Below are positions 55,776-64,000 of a stretch of 64,000 nucleotides of DNA, one piece after another; positions within the stretch are counted from its first letter, which is position 1, and the number at the start of each line of letters is the position of its first letter. The DNA comes from Actinoallomurus liliacearum (GTDB lineage: Bacteria > Actinomycetota > Actinomycetes > Streptosporangiales > Streptosporangiaceae): NCBI RefSeq assembly GCF_039542035.1, contig NZ_BAABHJ010000008.1, positions 620,001-684,000 of the forward strand, read 5' to 3'. A model generated the notes under the pieces. It was given only the letters and a program-made list of their open reading frames with translations. It had not been told where the DNA came from and did not search any database. Position numbers and translations under genes: made by a program.

Positions 55776-56429
55776 GTGAGTGCGGTGGCCCATTACTACA
55801 CGCTCCCGGACACTCCGTACGACCTGTGGGTCCGCGGTGAGCTGGCCGACTTTCTCCACCTCCCTGACGACGGCACGAGGGTCGAGGTCATCGGAGGGGA
55901 GATCGTCGTGTCGCCCGGACCGACGTTGGCGCACGACCTGGTCGTCAGCGATATCAGTGATCGCTTCGCGGAGGTCCGCGCCACCCGGCCAGGCTTCACC
56001 TGGCGCTGCGTGCAGACGACCGATCTGAACCTCATCCGGCTCGGCGACGGATATGTGCCCGACCTGCTCGTGATCGACGCCGACGTCGCGCGCGAGGCAT
56101 GGCAGACCGGCGCGCGTTACCTCCTGCCGCCGCAGGTCGACCTGGCCGTGGAGGTCACGTCTCCGTCGAACGCCGCGAATGACCGGGAGCCCGGCCGATT
56201 GGGTCGAAGGCCCACGAAGTGGGGCGGGTACGCGTCGATGGGAATCCCGTACTACCTGCTCGTCGACCGCGACCCGCGGACGCCCCGCACCACGCTGTAC
56301 GCCCGCCCGGACGTCCACGCGGGGACGTACGAGGTCCTGACCACCTGGAAGTTCGGGGAAACGATCCACCTACCGGAGCCGTTCGGACTGGACATTCCGA
56401 CCGACGGGTGGGAGCCGTGGGACCGCTGA
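55776..56429 (+). CDS. Uma2-family (DUF820) restriction-endonuclease-like protein
   Basis: A 217-aa protein of the PD-(D/E)XK-like Uma2 family. The N-terminal part has VEVIGGEIVVSPGPTLAHDL, then YVPDLLVIDAD and VDLAVEVTSPSN (the catalytic D and ExT region). Many copies occur in filamentous actinomycetes with unknown role. GTG at 55776 follows GGAGGAG by 9 bases; the ORF could be extended to 55755 but that region is the ribosome site. A strong terminator follows. Confidence 0.85.
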   Translation: MSAVAHYYTLPDTPYDLWVRGELADFLHLPDDGTRVEVIGGEIVVSPGPTLAHDLVVSDISDRFAEVRATRPGFTWRCVQTTDLNLIRLGDGYVPDLLVIDADVAREAWQTGARYLLPPQVDLAVEVTSPSNAANDREPGRLGRRPTKWGGYASMGIPYYLLVDRDPRTPRTTLYARPDVHAGTYEVLTTWKFGETIHLPEPFGLDIPTDGWEPWDR

Positions 56430-56437
56430 AAGATTTA

Positions 56438-56479
56438 CGCCCTGGGTTTTGGTCGTCTGGACGACCAGAACCCAGGGCG
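56438..56479. terminator. Long hairpin terminator between convergent genes
   Basis: CGCCCTGGGTTTTGGTCGTC (56438-56457) and its partner ending AACCCAGGGCG (56460-56479) pair with a single mismatch and a 2-base loop. It serves Uma2 and the methyltransferase gene. Confidence 0.85.
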
Positions 56480-56495
56480 TTGAGCGCTGCGAGGC

Positions 56496-57296
56496 TTACT
56501 TCGGGACGCGGGCGACGCAGAAGACGGTCTGGCCGAAGGGCGGGCGGACGACGCGCTCGATGAGGCGGGTGGTCGGCACGACCGTCCGGTCGTAGATCTT
56601 GACGAGCTTCGGGTCGGGGTAGCCGGCGCCGCCGCGGCGGACCGCGGCCCACCAGGCGATGCCGCCGAGGAAGTTGATCGGCTTGAGCACGTCGATGCCG
56701 AGCCCGGCGCCCTTGACGGTCGCGGCCAGGGTCTTCGGCGTGTAGCGGGTCACGTGGCCGACCTTGCGGTCGAAGTCGCCGTACAGCTGCATGTAACCCG
56801 GCACCCAGATGACGATGCGCCCGCCGGGCTCGACCACGGCGGCGAGGTCCTTCAGCGCCTGGACGTCGTCCTTGATGTGCTCGAGGACGTTCATCATGAC
56901 GACGGTGTCGACCTTGCGCTTGATCTTGATCTCGGCGGGCAGCGCGAGGTCGAGCACCTCGACGTCATCGTTGCCCTGGTAGCGCTTGGTCAGCTGCTCG
57001 ACGCAGTAGGGGTCGTTGTCGCTGACGACCAGGTAGTCGAGGCGGCCCGCGAACTGCTCGGAGAAGTGGCCGAGACCGGATCCGACCTCGAGGAGTGACC
57101 GGCCGACGTGCGGGGCCACCGTGTCGTACTCGTACTGGCGGTAGTTCTTCGCCTCATCGCCGCCGAGGTGGTTCTCCAACTGGCCTTCGCCGGCGGCCGG
57201 CTGGTCATCACCTTCGAAGGTCTCCGGTGCCGGCCGGCCGCTGCCGAGCAGGCCGAGCAGGGAACGTGCGATGGAATTCTTCTGCGCTGGTGGCAT
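56496..57296 (-). CDS. Class I SAM-dependent methyltransferase
   Basis: A 266-aa methyltransferase. Motif I is SLLEVGSGLGHFSEQ near residue 68; motif II includes VVSDNDPYC, and motif III-IV includes VVMMNVLEHIKDDVQAL and EPGGRIVIWVPGY, as in Methyltransf_23/UbiE-type proteins. The substrate is not apparent; the about 40-residue N-terminal polar extension is not part of the fold. ATG at 57296 was taken as start. The reading frame stays open upstream, but without coding character. Confidence 0.85.
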   Translation of the reverse strand: MPPAQKNSIARSLLGLLGSGRPAPETFEGDDQPAAGEGQLENHLGGDEAKNYRQYEYDTVAPHVGRSLLEVGSGLGHFSEQFAGRLDYLVVSDNDPYCVEQLTKRYQGNDDVEVLDLALPAEIKIKRKVDTVVMMNVLEHIKDDVQALKDLAAVVEPGGRIVIWVPGYMQLYGDFDRKVGHVTRYTPKTLAATVKGAGLGIDVLKPINFLGGIAWWAAVRRGGAGYPDPKLVKIYDRTVVPTTRLIERVVRPPFGQTVFCVARVPK

Positions 57297-57556
57297 GCGA
57301 TCACTCGCTGAATGTCGACGACGGGCCCAGGTGGGTGAGAAGTCTATCCACAGCCGGTACTCATGCGAGCACCGTGAACCCGTCGAGGAGGTACCCCGCC
57401 CCGGGCCATGATGGCCGGAAGGCCGTGACCCTTCGACAGCCGTGGCCATGAGCACATCGAGGTCGGACCATGGCCCGGGACGGGAATCTGTGGGGGCCGC
57501 CGCCCTCATTGCACAAAGGTTCACGATAACGGGCGATAGCCGCAAGATGACTGTTT

Positions 57557-58303
57557 TCAGATGGTGAGCGCCAGATTGATCCGTGCGGCGGCGTCCCGGA
57601 TGCGCGGCGCGAACGCCTCCACTTTCCCCAGTTTCGCCGGGCTGCAGGAGACCGCGACGGCTCCGACCGTCTCCCCGGCCGCGTCGGTCACGGGGACCGC
57701 GGCGCATCCGGTGCCCAGGAGGTACTCCTCGCGGTCCAGCGCGAGTGGTGAGTCGAGCCGGCGTTCGAGCTCGCCCTGGTGGGTGATGGTGTGGGGCGTC
57801 AGGCCGATCAGCGGGTGCCGGGACAGGTGGTCGCGGCGGGCGAGCGGCGGGAGCTGGGCCAGAACGCACTTGCCGATCGCGGTGGCGTGCGCCGTCTGGC
57901 TGAGGCCCACCGACAGGTCGACCCGGGGCGTCCGGGGACCGTCCGCGATCTCAACGACGCGGATCTCGCCGTCCTCGTACAGGCTGAAGTACGCCGCCAC
58001 CCCGAGCTCGTCTCGGAGCGCCCGCAACTCCACGCGAATGCGGGCGACGCGGTCCTGGGCGCGCCGGTCGTCCTGGAGGGGGTCCACCCGGTCACCGAGG
58101 AGGTAGGCCCCCTCCGTCGTGCGCACCAGATATCCCTCGTGGACCAGGGTGCGCAGCAGGTGGTACGTCGTGGCCAGCGGCAGTCCGACCTGGCGGGCGA
58201 GCTGTTTGGCGGGCGCGCCGCCGGGATGCGACGCCACCGCCTCCATGAGACGCAGCGCGCGCTGCACCGAGACGATGAGAGTCGGCCTCCGTGTCTCTTT
58301 CAT
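57557..58303 (-). CDS. IclR-family transcription regulator
   Basis: A 248-aa regulator. The N-terminal winged helix spans about 10-70 (LIVSVQRALRLMEAVASHPG, LPLATTYHLLRTLVHEGYLV) and the C-terminal effector-binding domain about 75-245 (SQTAHATAIGKCVLAQLPP, REEYLLGTGCAAVPVTDAAG). These proteins usually control catabolic operons upon binding small acids; no obvious target is adjacent. ATG at 58303 follows a weak site; in-frame GTGATG gives a close alternative. Confidence 0.88.
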   Translation of the reverse strand: MKETRRPTLIVSVQRALRLMEAVASHPGGAPAKQLARQVGLPLATTYHLLRTLVHEGYLVRTTEGAYLLGDRVDPLQDDRRAQDRVARIRVELRALRDELGVAAYFSLYEDGEIRVVEIADGPRTPRVDLSVGLSQTAHATAIGKCVLAQLPPLARRDHLSRHPLIGLTPHTITHQGELERRLDSPLALDREEYLLGTGCAAVPVTDAAGETVGAVAVSCSPAKLGKVEAFAPRIRDAAARINLALTI

Positions 58304-58466
58304 CACGGACAGCGAACCCCGCCTTGACCCCTCGGTCAAGCGATTCGCTCAATCTCTCGCCCTTGGACCGTTCCTGGCCACTTCCCATGGATTTCCCAGA
58401 ATCCTCCCCCAGGTTCTTCAAAGTCTTCCTTTTGACTGGATGACGGCAACCTGAAAGGAGGCCGAG

Positions 58467-58949
58467 TTGAACAAGAAGATTCTGGGCGGTGTGTCCGCGC
58501 TGGCCGTCGGGGTCGTCGGCACGGGCGTCTACCTGGCGGTTCCGGCGTCGGCCGGTCCGTCGCCGAGCACCACCACCAAGGCGGCGAAGCAGCATCCGGG
58601 GCACCGCGCACGTCGCGTCCGCGCCGTACGCGGGATCCACGGTCAGGCCACCGTCCGTACGAAGAAGGGCTTCGCGCAGGTCGACTGGCAGCGGGGCACG
58701 CTGACCGCGACGAGCGGCGGAACGCTCAGCGTCCGCAGCGTCGACGGCACGACCTGGCAGTGGAAGACCGACGGCACCACGAAGGTCCGCAAGGACGGCG
58801 CCAAGTCCGCCGTGTCGAAACTGGCCTCGGGCGACTTCGTCGTCATCCTCGGCCGGGACGCGAGCGGCGCCCGTACGGCGAATCGGGTGGTCGTGCCGAA
58901 GAAGGTCCCGGCGAAGGCGACGACCTCGCCGACCCCCTCGCACGGCTGA
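58467..58949 (+). CDS. Secreted protein with DUF5666-like beta domain
   Basis: A 160-aa exported protein. Residues 1-29 are a Sec signal peptide (LNKKILGGVSALAVGVVGTG start, ending PASA|G). The mature part, after a basic polar segment, has repeated short beta strands (GTLTATSGGTLSVRSVDGTT and LASGDFVVILGRDASG) like DUF5666. The TTG start follows AAAGGAGG at 8 bases. Function unknown. Confidence 0.7.
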   Translation: MNKKILGGVSALAVGVVGTGVYLAVPASAGPSPSTTTKAAKQHPGHRARRVRAVRGIHGQATVRTKKGFAQVDWQRGTLTATSGGTLSVRSVDGTTWQWKTDGTTKVRKDGAKSAVSKLASGDFVVILGRDASGARTANRVVVPKKVPAKATTSPTPSHG

Positions 58950-58999
58950 ACCGGCGTCCCGGGCCGGGACGGCGGCGCGCGCCCGCCCGGCCCGGGACC

Positions 59000-59154
59000 G
59001 TCCCCCGAGCCGGAAACGGTTCGCAAGCCGGGCATGGCCGTGGGCCGTTCCGGGACGGGGACGGCTGCCCCGGGCCACGGGCGCGGCCGTGGCCCGTCCG
59101 GGATGAGGATGGCCGCCCCCGGACCGCGGGCCGTTCCGGAGCGGGCATGGCGCG
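59000..59154. repeat. Degenerate GC-rich intergenic repeat
   Basis: Imperfect copies of a GGCCGTTCCGGGACGGG...GGCCGCCCCGG-type block of roughly 40-55 bp fill the gap between the secreted-protein and response-regulator genes. No gene is supported here. It also contains the response-regulator promoter or leader. Confidence 0.5.
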
Positions 59155-59853
59155 ATGATGGAGCCGATGGACGATCCCCGAGTGCTCGTCGTCGACGACG
59201 AGCCGAACATCCGTGATCTCGTGGAAGTCGCCCTGCGCTTCCACGGATTCGCCGTCGTGACGGCGGCGACGGGAGACGAGGCGCTGCGCCGGGTGCGCGA
59301 GGACCGGCCGGCGCTGATCGTGCTCGACGTCATGCTGCCCGACCTGGACGGCTTCGAGGTGTGCCGCCGCCTGCGCGGTGACGGCGACGAGACGCCGGTC
59401 ATCTTCCTCACCGCCCGGGACACCTCGTCGGACACGGTGACCGGCCTGGCCCTGGGCGGGGACGACTACGTGACGAAGCCGTTCGCGGTGGACGCCCTGG
59501 TCGCCCGCGTGCGGGCGGTGCTGCGGCGCGCCCGGCCGCCGGCCGCGTCCTCCTCAGCCGACGAGGTGCTGCGCGTCGCCGACCTGGAGGTCGACGTCGC
59601 CCACTGGACGGTGCGCCGGTCCGATACCGAGATCGAGCTGTCGCCGACCGAGTTCCGGCTGCTGACCTACTTCATGCGCAACCCGGGCCGGGTGCTCAGC
59701 CGCGCGCAGCTGCTGGAGAACGTCTGGGGCTGGGACCATTCCGCCGGCTCCCCGGTCGTCGAGACCTACGTGAGCTACCTGCGCCGCAAGCTCGGCTCGG
59801 ATCTGATCCACACCCAGCGCGGCGTCGGCTACGCCCTGCGGCCGCCGGCATGA
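59155..59853 (+). CDS. OmpR/PhoB-family response regulator
   Basis: A 232-aa two-component regulator. The receiver domain (about 6-120) has VLVVDDEPNI (acidic pocket), D-box LIVLDVMLPD with phospho-acceptor Asp, and LTARDTSSD with the conserved T; the winged-helix OmpR-type output (about 135-230) has LSPTEFRLLTYFMRNPGRVL. Start is uncertain among three in-frame ATGs (59155, 59158, 59167). It is followed after 25 bp by its histidine kinase. Confidence 0.9.
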   Translation: MMEPMDDPRVLVVDDEPNIRDLVEVALRFHGFAVVTAATGDEALRRVREDRPALIVLDVMLPDLDGFEVCRRLRGDGDETPVIFLTARDTSSDTVTGLALGGDDYVTKPFAVDALVARVRAVLRRARPPAASSSADEVLRVADLEVDVAHWTVRRSDTEIELSPTEFRLLTYFMRNPGRVLSRAQLLENVWGWDHSAGSPVVETYVSYLRRKLGSDLIHTQRGVGYALRPPA

Positions 59854-59878
59854 GGCCCCAGCCAATGAGGCGGCGGGC

Positions 59879-61252
59879 ATGAGATCGCTCAACACCCGGC
59901 TCGTCGCCGGGCTGCTCGCCGTAACCGCGGTGGGGCTGACGCTGATGGGCCTGGTCAGCGCGGTCGTGCTGCGCGGTTACCTGCTGCACCGGGCCGACAA
60001 TCAGCTCGAGGACGTCCGCCGGCGGCCCGCCCCCGCGCACGCCGCCGACACGGTGGCCCCCGGCCGGTACATCGTCCTCACCGCGACGCGGGACGGCCGG
60101 GTCCGCGCGGCCGCAGGCGGGCCCGACCCGGCGCGCGCCCTCGACCGCGCCGTACGGCTCGGTCCCGGTCCGCTGTTCGCCGAGGGGCGGCGGGGCAGGC
60201 CGTTCGGGTTCGGGGGGATGCGCGCGATCGCCCGCGTCAACGCGCGCGGGAACCTCACCGTCGTCGTCGATCCGCTCACCGAGGTGCACGCGGCCCTCGC
60301 GGGCCTCCTCGTCGTCGAGGCGGCCACGGGGGTGGTCCTGCTCGGCCTGGTCGCCCTGCTCGGCCGGGGGCTGGTCCGGCGCGGGCTGGCGCCGTTGTCG
60401 CGGATGGCGGCCACGGCGCACGGCATCGCGAGCGGCGGCGACCTGAGCGCCCGGATGGAGGAGTCGCCGTCGGAGGTCGGCCGGCTGGCCGGGGCGATCA
60501 ACGTCATGCTGGGCCGGATCGAGCAGGCGTTCCTGGCGCGGCTGCGGTCGGAGGCGAAGGTACGGGAGTTCGCCACGGAGGCGTCGCACGAGCTGCGTAC
60601 GCCGCTGACGACCATCCGCGGCTACTCCGACCTGTACGAGCAGGGCGCGGTCAGCGCCGAGGAGGCGATGCGGCGGATCTCCGGGGAGGCCGCGCGGATG
60701 GGACGCCTCGTCGACGAGCTGCTGGAGCTGGCGCGCCTGGACAAGGGCTCGGCGCTGGCGACGGCGCCGGTCGATCTGGCCGTGCCGGCGCGGGACGCGG
60801 TGGCGGACGCGGCGGTCGTCGAGCCGGACCGGCCGATCACCCTCGACGCGCCGGACTCGCTGGTCACCGTGGCCGACGAGGCCCGGATCCGGCAGGTCCT
60901 GGCGAACCTGCTGGCCAATGTGCGCGCGCACACGCCGCCGCGCACGCCGGTGACCGTACGGCTGGCGCCGACCGACACGACGGTCGTCCTCGAGGTCGCC
61001 GACGAGGGTCCGGGAATGGCGGCGGAGGAGGCCGCGCGCGCGTTCGACCGGTTCCACCACGCGCAGGGCAGCGACGGCAGCGGACTGGGCCTGGCGATCG
61101 TGGCGGCGATCGCGGCGGCGCACGGCGGGCATGCCGCGCTGCGCTCGGCGCCGGGGGCCGGCACGGTCGTACGGGTGGAGCTGCCGCGGCTGGCACCGGT
61201 GGTCCCGGGGCCTGCGGACAACCCTCCGCATACCGGGCCTACTGGCGGGTAG
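59879..61252 (+). CDS. Two-component sensor histidine kinase
   Basis: A 457-aa membrane kinase. Residues about 8-30 are the first membrane helix; a short extracellular sensor (30-130) precedes the second helix (about 140-160). HAMP (about 162-215) is followed by HisKA with the phospho-acceptor His in ATEASHELRTPLTTIRGYSD, and HATPase_c (about 330-440; QVLANLLANVRAHTPPR, GSGLGLAIV). Stimulus unknown. It partners the adjacent response regulator. Confidence 0.9.
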   Translation: MRSLNTRLVAGLLAVTAVGLTLMGLVSAVVLRGYLLHRADNQLEDVRRRPAPAHAADTVAPGRYIVLTATRDGRVRAAAGGPDPARALDRAVRLGPGPLFAEGRRGRPFGFGGMRAIARVNARGNLTVVVDPLTEVHAALAGLLVVEAATGVVLLGLVALLGRGLVRRGLAPLSRMAATAHGIASGGDLSARMEESPSEVGRLAGAINVMLGRIEQAFLARLRSEAKVREFATEASHELRTPLTTIRGYSDLYEQGAVSAEEAMRRISGEAARMGRLVDELLELARLDKGSALATAPVDLAVPARDAVADAAVVEPDRPITLDAPDSLVTVADEARIRQVLANLLANVRAHTPPRTPVTVRLAPTDTTVVLEVADEGPGMAAEEAARAFDRFHHAQGSDGSGLGLAIVAAIAAAHGGHAALRSAPGAGTVVRVELPRLAPVVPGPADNPPHTGPTGG

Positions 61253-61287
61253 AACCAGGGAGTAACTTCCTACGGAGGTGATTCCTC

Positions 61288-63174
61288 ATGGCGCACGTGG
61301 ACGAACGCACCGCCCGCCGCGTCGCCGAAGAGGCCCGCGAGACCGCGTGGCGGCTGCCCAGCTTCGGCAAGCAGCTCTTCCTCGGCGACTTCCGGCTCGA
61401 CCTCATCCACCCCCATCCACGGGCGGATGAGGAGGCCCGGGGCAAAGGAGAGGAGTTCCTGGCCCGGCTCCGGGAGTTCTGCGAGACGAAGGTGGACCCC
61501 CAGACCATCGAGCGCGAGGCCCGCATCCCGGACGACGTGATCAAGGGGCTGAAGGCCCTGGGCGCCTTCGGCATGAAGATCCCCGAGGAGTACGGCGGCC
61601 TCGGCCTGAGCCAGGTCTACTACAACAAGGCGCTCATGCTCGCCGGGTCCACCCACTCCGCGCTGGGCGCGCTGCTGTCCGCCCACCAGTCCATCGGCGT
61701 ACCGCAGCCGGTCAAGCTGTTCGGCACCGACCGGCAGAAGCGGACGTTCCTGCCCCGCTGCGTCAACGAGATCAGCGCGTTCCTGCTCACCGAGCCCGAC
61801 GTCGGCTCCGATCCGGCCCGGCTGCGCACCACGGCCGTCCCGGACGGCGACGAGTACGTCATCGACGGCGTCAAGCTCTGGACCACCAACGGCGTCGTCG
61901 CCGACCTGCTCGTCGTCATGGCCCGCGTACCCGAGTCGGAGGGCCACCGCGGCGGGATCACGGCGTTCGTCGTCGAGGCGAACAGCGAGGGCATCACCGT
62001 CGAGAACCGCAACGCCTTCATGGGCCTGCGCGGCATCGAGAACGGCGTCACCCGCTTCCACCAGGTCCGCGTGCCCGCGGCCAACCGCGTCGGCAAGGAG
62101 GGCCAGGGCCTGAAGATCGCGCTGACCACGCTGAACACCGGGCGCCTGTCCCTCCCGGCCATGTGCGCCGGGGCGGCCAAGTGGTGCACCATGATCGCCC
62201 GCGAGTGGTCGAAGGAGCGCGTCCAGTGGGGCCGCCCCGTCGGCGAGCACGAGGCCGTCTCCGCCAAGATCTCCTTCATCGCCGCGACGGCGTACGCGCT
62301 GGAGGCGATGGTCGACCTGTCCAGCGCCCTCGCGGACGACGAGCGCAACGACATCCGCATCGAGGCCGCGCTGGCCAAGCTGTACGCCTCGGAGATGGCC
62401 TGCCGCGTGGCCGACGAGCTCGTGCAGATCCGCGGCGGGCGCGGGTACGAGACCGCCGAGTCCCTGGCCGCGCGCGGCGAGCGCGGCGTCCCCGTCGAGC
62501 AGCTCCTGCGCGACCTGCGCATCAACCGCATCTTCGAGGGCTCCTCGGAGATCATGCGGCTCCTCATCGCCCGTGAGGCGGTCGACACCCACCTGTCGGT
62601 GGCCGGCGACATCATCGACCCCGACGCCGACCTGAAGGCCAAGGCCAAGGCCGTCGGCCGCGCCGGCGGCTTCTACTCCACCTGGTTCCCCACGCTCCTC
62701 GCCGGGGCGGGGCAGCGGCCCGGGTCGTACGCCGAGTTCGGCCCGCTGGCCCGGCACCTGCGCTACGTCGAGCGCTCCTCCCGCAAGCTCGCCCGCTCGG
62801 TGTTCTACGCCGCCGGACGCTGGCAGGGCGGCCTCGAACGCCGGCAGGGCTTCCTCGGCCGCATGGTCGACATCGGCGCCGAGCTGTTCGCGATGAGCGC
62901 CGTGTGCGTCCGCGCGAAGGCCGACGACCGGCCCGAGGCGTACGAGCTGGCGGAGGCGTTCTGCGCCCAGGCGCGCGTCCGGATCGGCGAGCTGTTCGAC
63001 CGGCTGTGGCACAACACCGACGCCCTCGACGGCAGGCTGGCCCGGAAGGTCATGGACGGCCGCTACACGTGGATGGAGGAGGGCGTCCTGGACCCGTCCA
63101 TCCCCGGCCCGTGGATCGCCGAGCCCGAACCCGGCCCGAGCCGGCGCAAGAACGTCCGTCACACCGTCGCCTGA
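61288..63174 (+). CDS. Long-form acyl-CoA dehydrogenase (VLCAD/ACAD9-type)
   Basis: A 628-aa flavoprotein that oxidises acyl-CoA to the 2,3-enoyl-CoA. The core ACAD fold spans about 55-440, with LTEPDVGSDPARLRTT, WTTNGVVADLL and the catalytic Glu in RIFEGSSEIMRLL; the C-terminal about 170 residues correspond to the extra helical domain of very-long-chain enzymes. The N-terminal 50 residues are an extension. ATG follows CGGAGGTGATTCCTC. A hairpin follows the stop. Confidence 0.9.
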   Translation: MAHVDERTARRVAEEARETAWRLPSFGKQLFLGDFRLDLIHPHPRADEEARGKGEEFLARLREFCETKVDPQTIEREARIPDDVIKGLKALGAFGMKIPEEYGGLGLSQVYYNKALMLAGSTHSALGALLSAHQSIGVPQPVKLFGTDRQKRTFLPRCVNEISAFLLTEPDVGSDPARLRTTAVPDGDEYVIDGVKLWTTNGVVADLLVVMARVPESEGHRGGITAFVVEANSEGITVENRNAFMGLRGIENGVTRFHQVRVPAANRVGKEGQGLKIALTTLNTGRLSLPAMCAGAAKWCTMIAREWSKERVQWGRPVGEHEAVSAKISFIAATAYALEAMVDLSSALADDERNDIRIEAALAKLYASEMACRVADELVQIRGGRGYETAESLAARGERGVPVEQLLRDLRINRIFEGSSEIMRLLIAREAVDTHLSVAGDIIDPDADLKAKAKAVGRAGGFYSTWFPTLLAGAGQRPGSYAEFGPLARHLRYVERSSRKLARSVFYAAGRWQGGLERRQGFLGRMVDIGAELFAMSAVCVRAKADDRPEAYELAEAFCAQARVRIGELFDRLWHNTDALDGRLARKVMDGRYTWMEEGVLDPSIPGPWIAEPEPGPSRRKNVRHTVA

Positions 63175-63187
63175 GGGCACCTGCCGA

Positions 63188-63236
63188 GATCCCCGGCCGG
63201 CCGCCGCGCCGTACGATGCGGCGACCGCCGGGGATC
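63188..63236 (+). terminator. Hairpin terminator after acyl-CoA dehydrogenase gene
   Basis: GATCCCCGGC (63188-63197) pairs perfectly with GCCGGGGATC (63227-63236), with an inner GC hairpin, 14 bp after the stop. Confidence 0.65.
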
Positions 63237-63327
63237 GCTCATGTGGCGGGGAAAGCGTTCGGGACTTCGTCGGAGTACCGGTGACAGATCTCGCTCACCG
63301 GAAGGTGCCCACGATGGACGACCGACC

Positions 63328-63873
63328 ATGAAGGGCGTGCGGGTCGCCGAGCCCGCCGTACGCTCACCCGACGCGTTCGCGGCGCTCTACGACGAGCACT
63401 TCCCGTCGATCTACAACTATGTCGCGAGCCGGCTGGGCCGCGACGTGGCCGACGACGTCGCCGCCGACACGTTCGTCATCGCCCTGCGCAAGCACGGGGG
63501 TTACGACCCGGAGAGGGGCGCCGTACGGCCCTGGCTCTTCGGCATCGCGACGAGGCTCGTCGCGCAGCACCGGCGGCAGGAGACGCGCCGGTACCGCGCC
63601 CTGGCCAAGGTCGGCCGGGAGGAGATCACCGACAGCCACGAGAACCGGGTGATCAACTGGGTGCGCGCCGAGGGCCTCCAGCCCCGCCTCGCCACGGCGC
63701 TGGCCGCACTCCCGCACGGCCAGCGCGACGTCCTGCTGCTCAGCGCGGTCTCCGAGCTCTCGCACGAGGAGATCGCGCAGGCGCTCGGCATCTCGTACGG
63801 AACGGTCGGCTCGCGGCTGAGCCGGGCCCGCAAGAAGGTGCGCTCCGCACTCGGGGAGGACAACGATGAATGA
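63328..63873 (+). CDS. ECF RNA polymerase sigma factor
   Basis: A 181-aa ECF sigma factor. Region 2 is about 15-85 (FAALYDEHFPSIYNYVASRL, DVADDVAADTFVIALRK, RPWLFGIATRLV) and region 4 about 120-175 (LSHEEIAQALGISYGTVGSR). ATG at 63328 overlaps the TGA of a 5-codon ORF (63314-63331) with GGAAGG upstream, which may aid initiation. Its stop overlaps the next gene, the probable regulator or membrane partner. Confidence 0.85.
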   Translation: MKGVRVAEPAVRSPDAFAALYDEHFPSIYNYVASRLGRDVADDVAADTFVIALRKHGGYDPERGAVRPWLFGIATRLVAQHRRQETRRYRALAKVGREEITDSHENRVINWVRAEGLQPRLATALAALPHGQRDVLLLSAVSELSHEEIAQALGISYGTVGSRLSRARKKVRSALGEDNDE

Positions 63874-64000
63874 CGAGCGCATGATCCGCAGCCTCCTGCG
63901 GGAGGCTCCGCCGTCCGCCGACGTCGTCGCCGAGGGCCGGCGCCGGCTGTACGCCGCGCCGCCGCGCCGTCGGCGGTGGCGGGTACCCGGGCTGGGCATC
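63866..64000 (+). CDS. N-terminal fragment of sigma-factor-linked protein (CU044_5270-like?)
   Basis: Starts MNDERMIRSLLREAPPSADV at an ATG with GGGGAGG upstream, overlapping the sigma stop by 8 bases. The short helical N-terminus followed by a basic stretch (RRRRWRVPGLGI) just before an expected membrane helix resembles membrane proteins encoded after ECF sigma genes, including CU044_5270-type partners. The window ends here, so the family is a guess. Confidence 0.4.
   Translation, partial: MNDERMIRSLLREAPPSADVVAEGRRRLYAAPPRRRRWRVPGLGI

Noticed and set aside
56496..57869. 457-aa version of the methyltransferase starting at 57869
   Set aside because: The region upstream of 57296 has no domain and atypical composition; MPPAQKN at 57296 is the natural start before the methyltransferase fold.
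1..64000. tRNA, rRNA, transposase, integrase, attachment-site or prophage genes
   Set aside because: None of the familiar sequence patterns was seen on either strand; this was a visual reading, not a covariance search.

Overview
This is chromosomal DNA from a high-GC Gram-positive actinomycete. The genes point to a filamentous, spore-forming order such as Streptosporangiales (Thermomonosporaceae-like); this is inferred from gene content and no 16S gene is present. Supporting signs are: SpoIIE-type phosphatases with GAF/PAS sensors, a SigR-type ECF sigma factor, an EspI-like MinD ATPase of type VII secretion, a Streptomyces subtilisin inhibitor, an XRE/DUF5753 - DUF397 - HATPase regulatory set, two giant LuxR (LAL) regulators, many GTG/TTG starts, ATGA/GTGA overlaps and leaderless-looking genes. 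I see no tRNA, rRNA, CRISPR array, insertion sequence or prophage. Layout. 1-5800: methyltransferase tail, double GNAT, PlsC-type acyltransferase, SpoIIE phosphatase/kinase, SigR-like sigma factor without an adjacent anti-sigma gene. 5.9-9.8 kb (minus): three-gene type VII secretion accessory set (EspI-like MinD, a 126-aa protein, a DUF6177-like protein), with two copies of a 68-bp micro-ORF repeat between the last two genes. 10-16 kb (plus): SSI-type protease inhibitor, CBS protein, GAF-ANTAR regulator, second SpoIIE phosphatase, then a structured leader, a 75-aa protein, a GT4 glycosyltransferase and a DUF6328-like membrane protein. 16-25.5 kb: proS, lepB, ABC-F ATPase, YceI protein, DUF2795 protein, PAP2/diacylglycerol-kinase fusion and a TagGH-like polysaccharide exporter. 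25.5-31.7 kb: secreted phospholipase D, a CUT1-like ABC importer with an aberrant ATPase and no binding protein (it carries the same micro-ORF repeat family as the secretion set), a small secreted protein, PEBP and VOC proteins. 31.8-46.8 kb: KamA-type radical SAM enzyme behind an Arg-rich leader ORF, a catalytically degenerate GH18-like secreted protein, a tightly overlapped DUF998 / hydrolase / exported protein / PlsX operon, an enoyl-reductase-like protein, argS, an orphan coiled-coil membrane protein, a glutamate-cysteine ligase homologue, DUF2630 and histone-H1-like proteins, a beta-propeller remnant and a CaiB/BaiF CoA-transferase. 46.8-58.3 kb: regulator-rich stretch with two tandem LAL regulators around a 49-aa ORF, the XRE/DUF397/HATPase set with a perfect palindrome, a winged-helix regulator plus membrane protein behind four iterons, a Uma2 protein, a methyltransferase and an IclR regulator. 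58.4-64 kb: secreted protein, two-component system, large acyl-CoA dehydrogenase, an ECF sigma factor and the start of its partner, cut by the window end. The best candidates for something new are the coupled micro-ORF repeats shared by two unrelated operons (6848-7014 and 28986-29189), the structured leader at 13996-14060, the Arg-rich leader ORF coupled to the KamA gene, and the ABC importer with a non-canonical Q-loop and signature and no binding protein.
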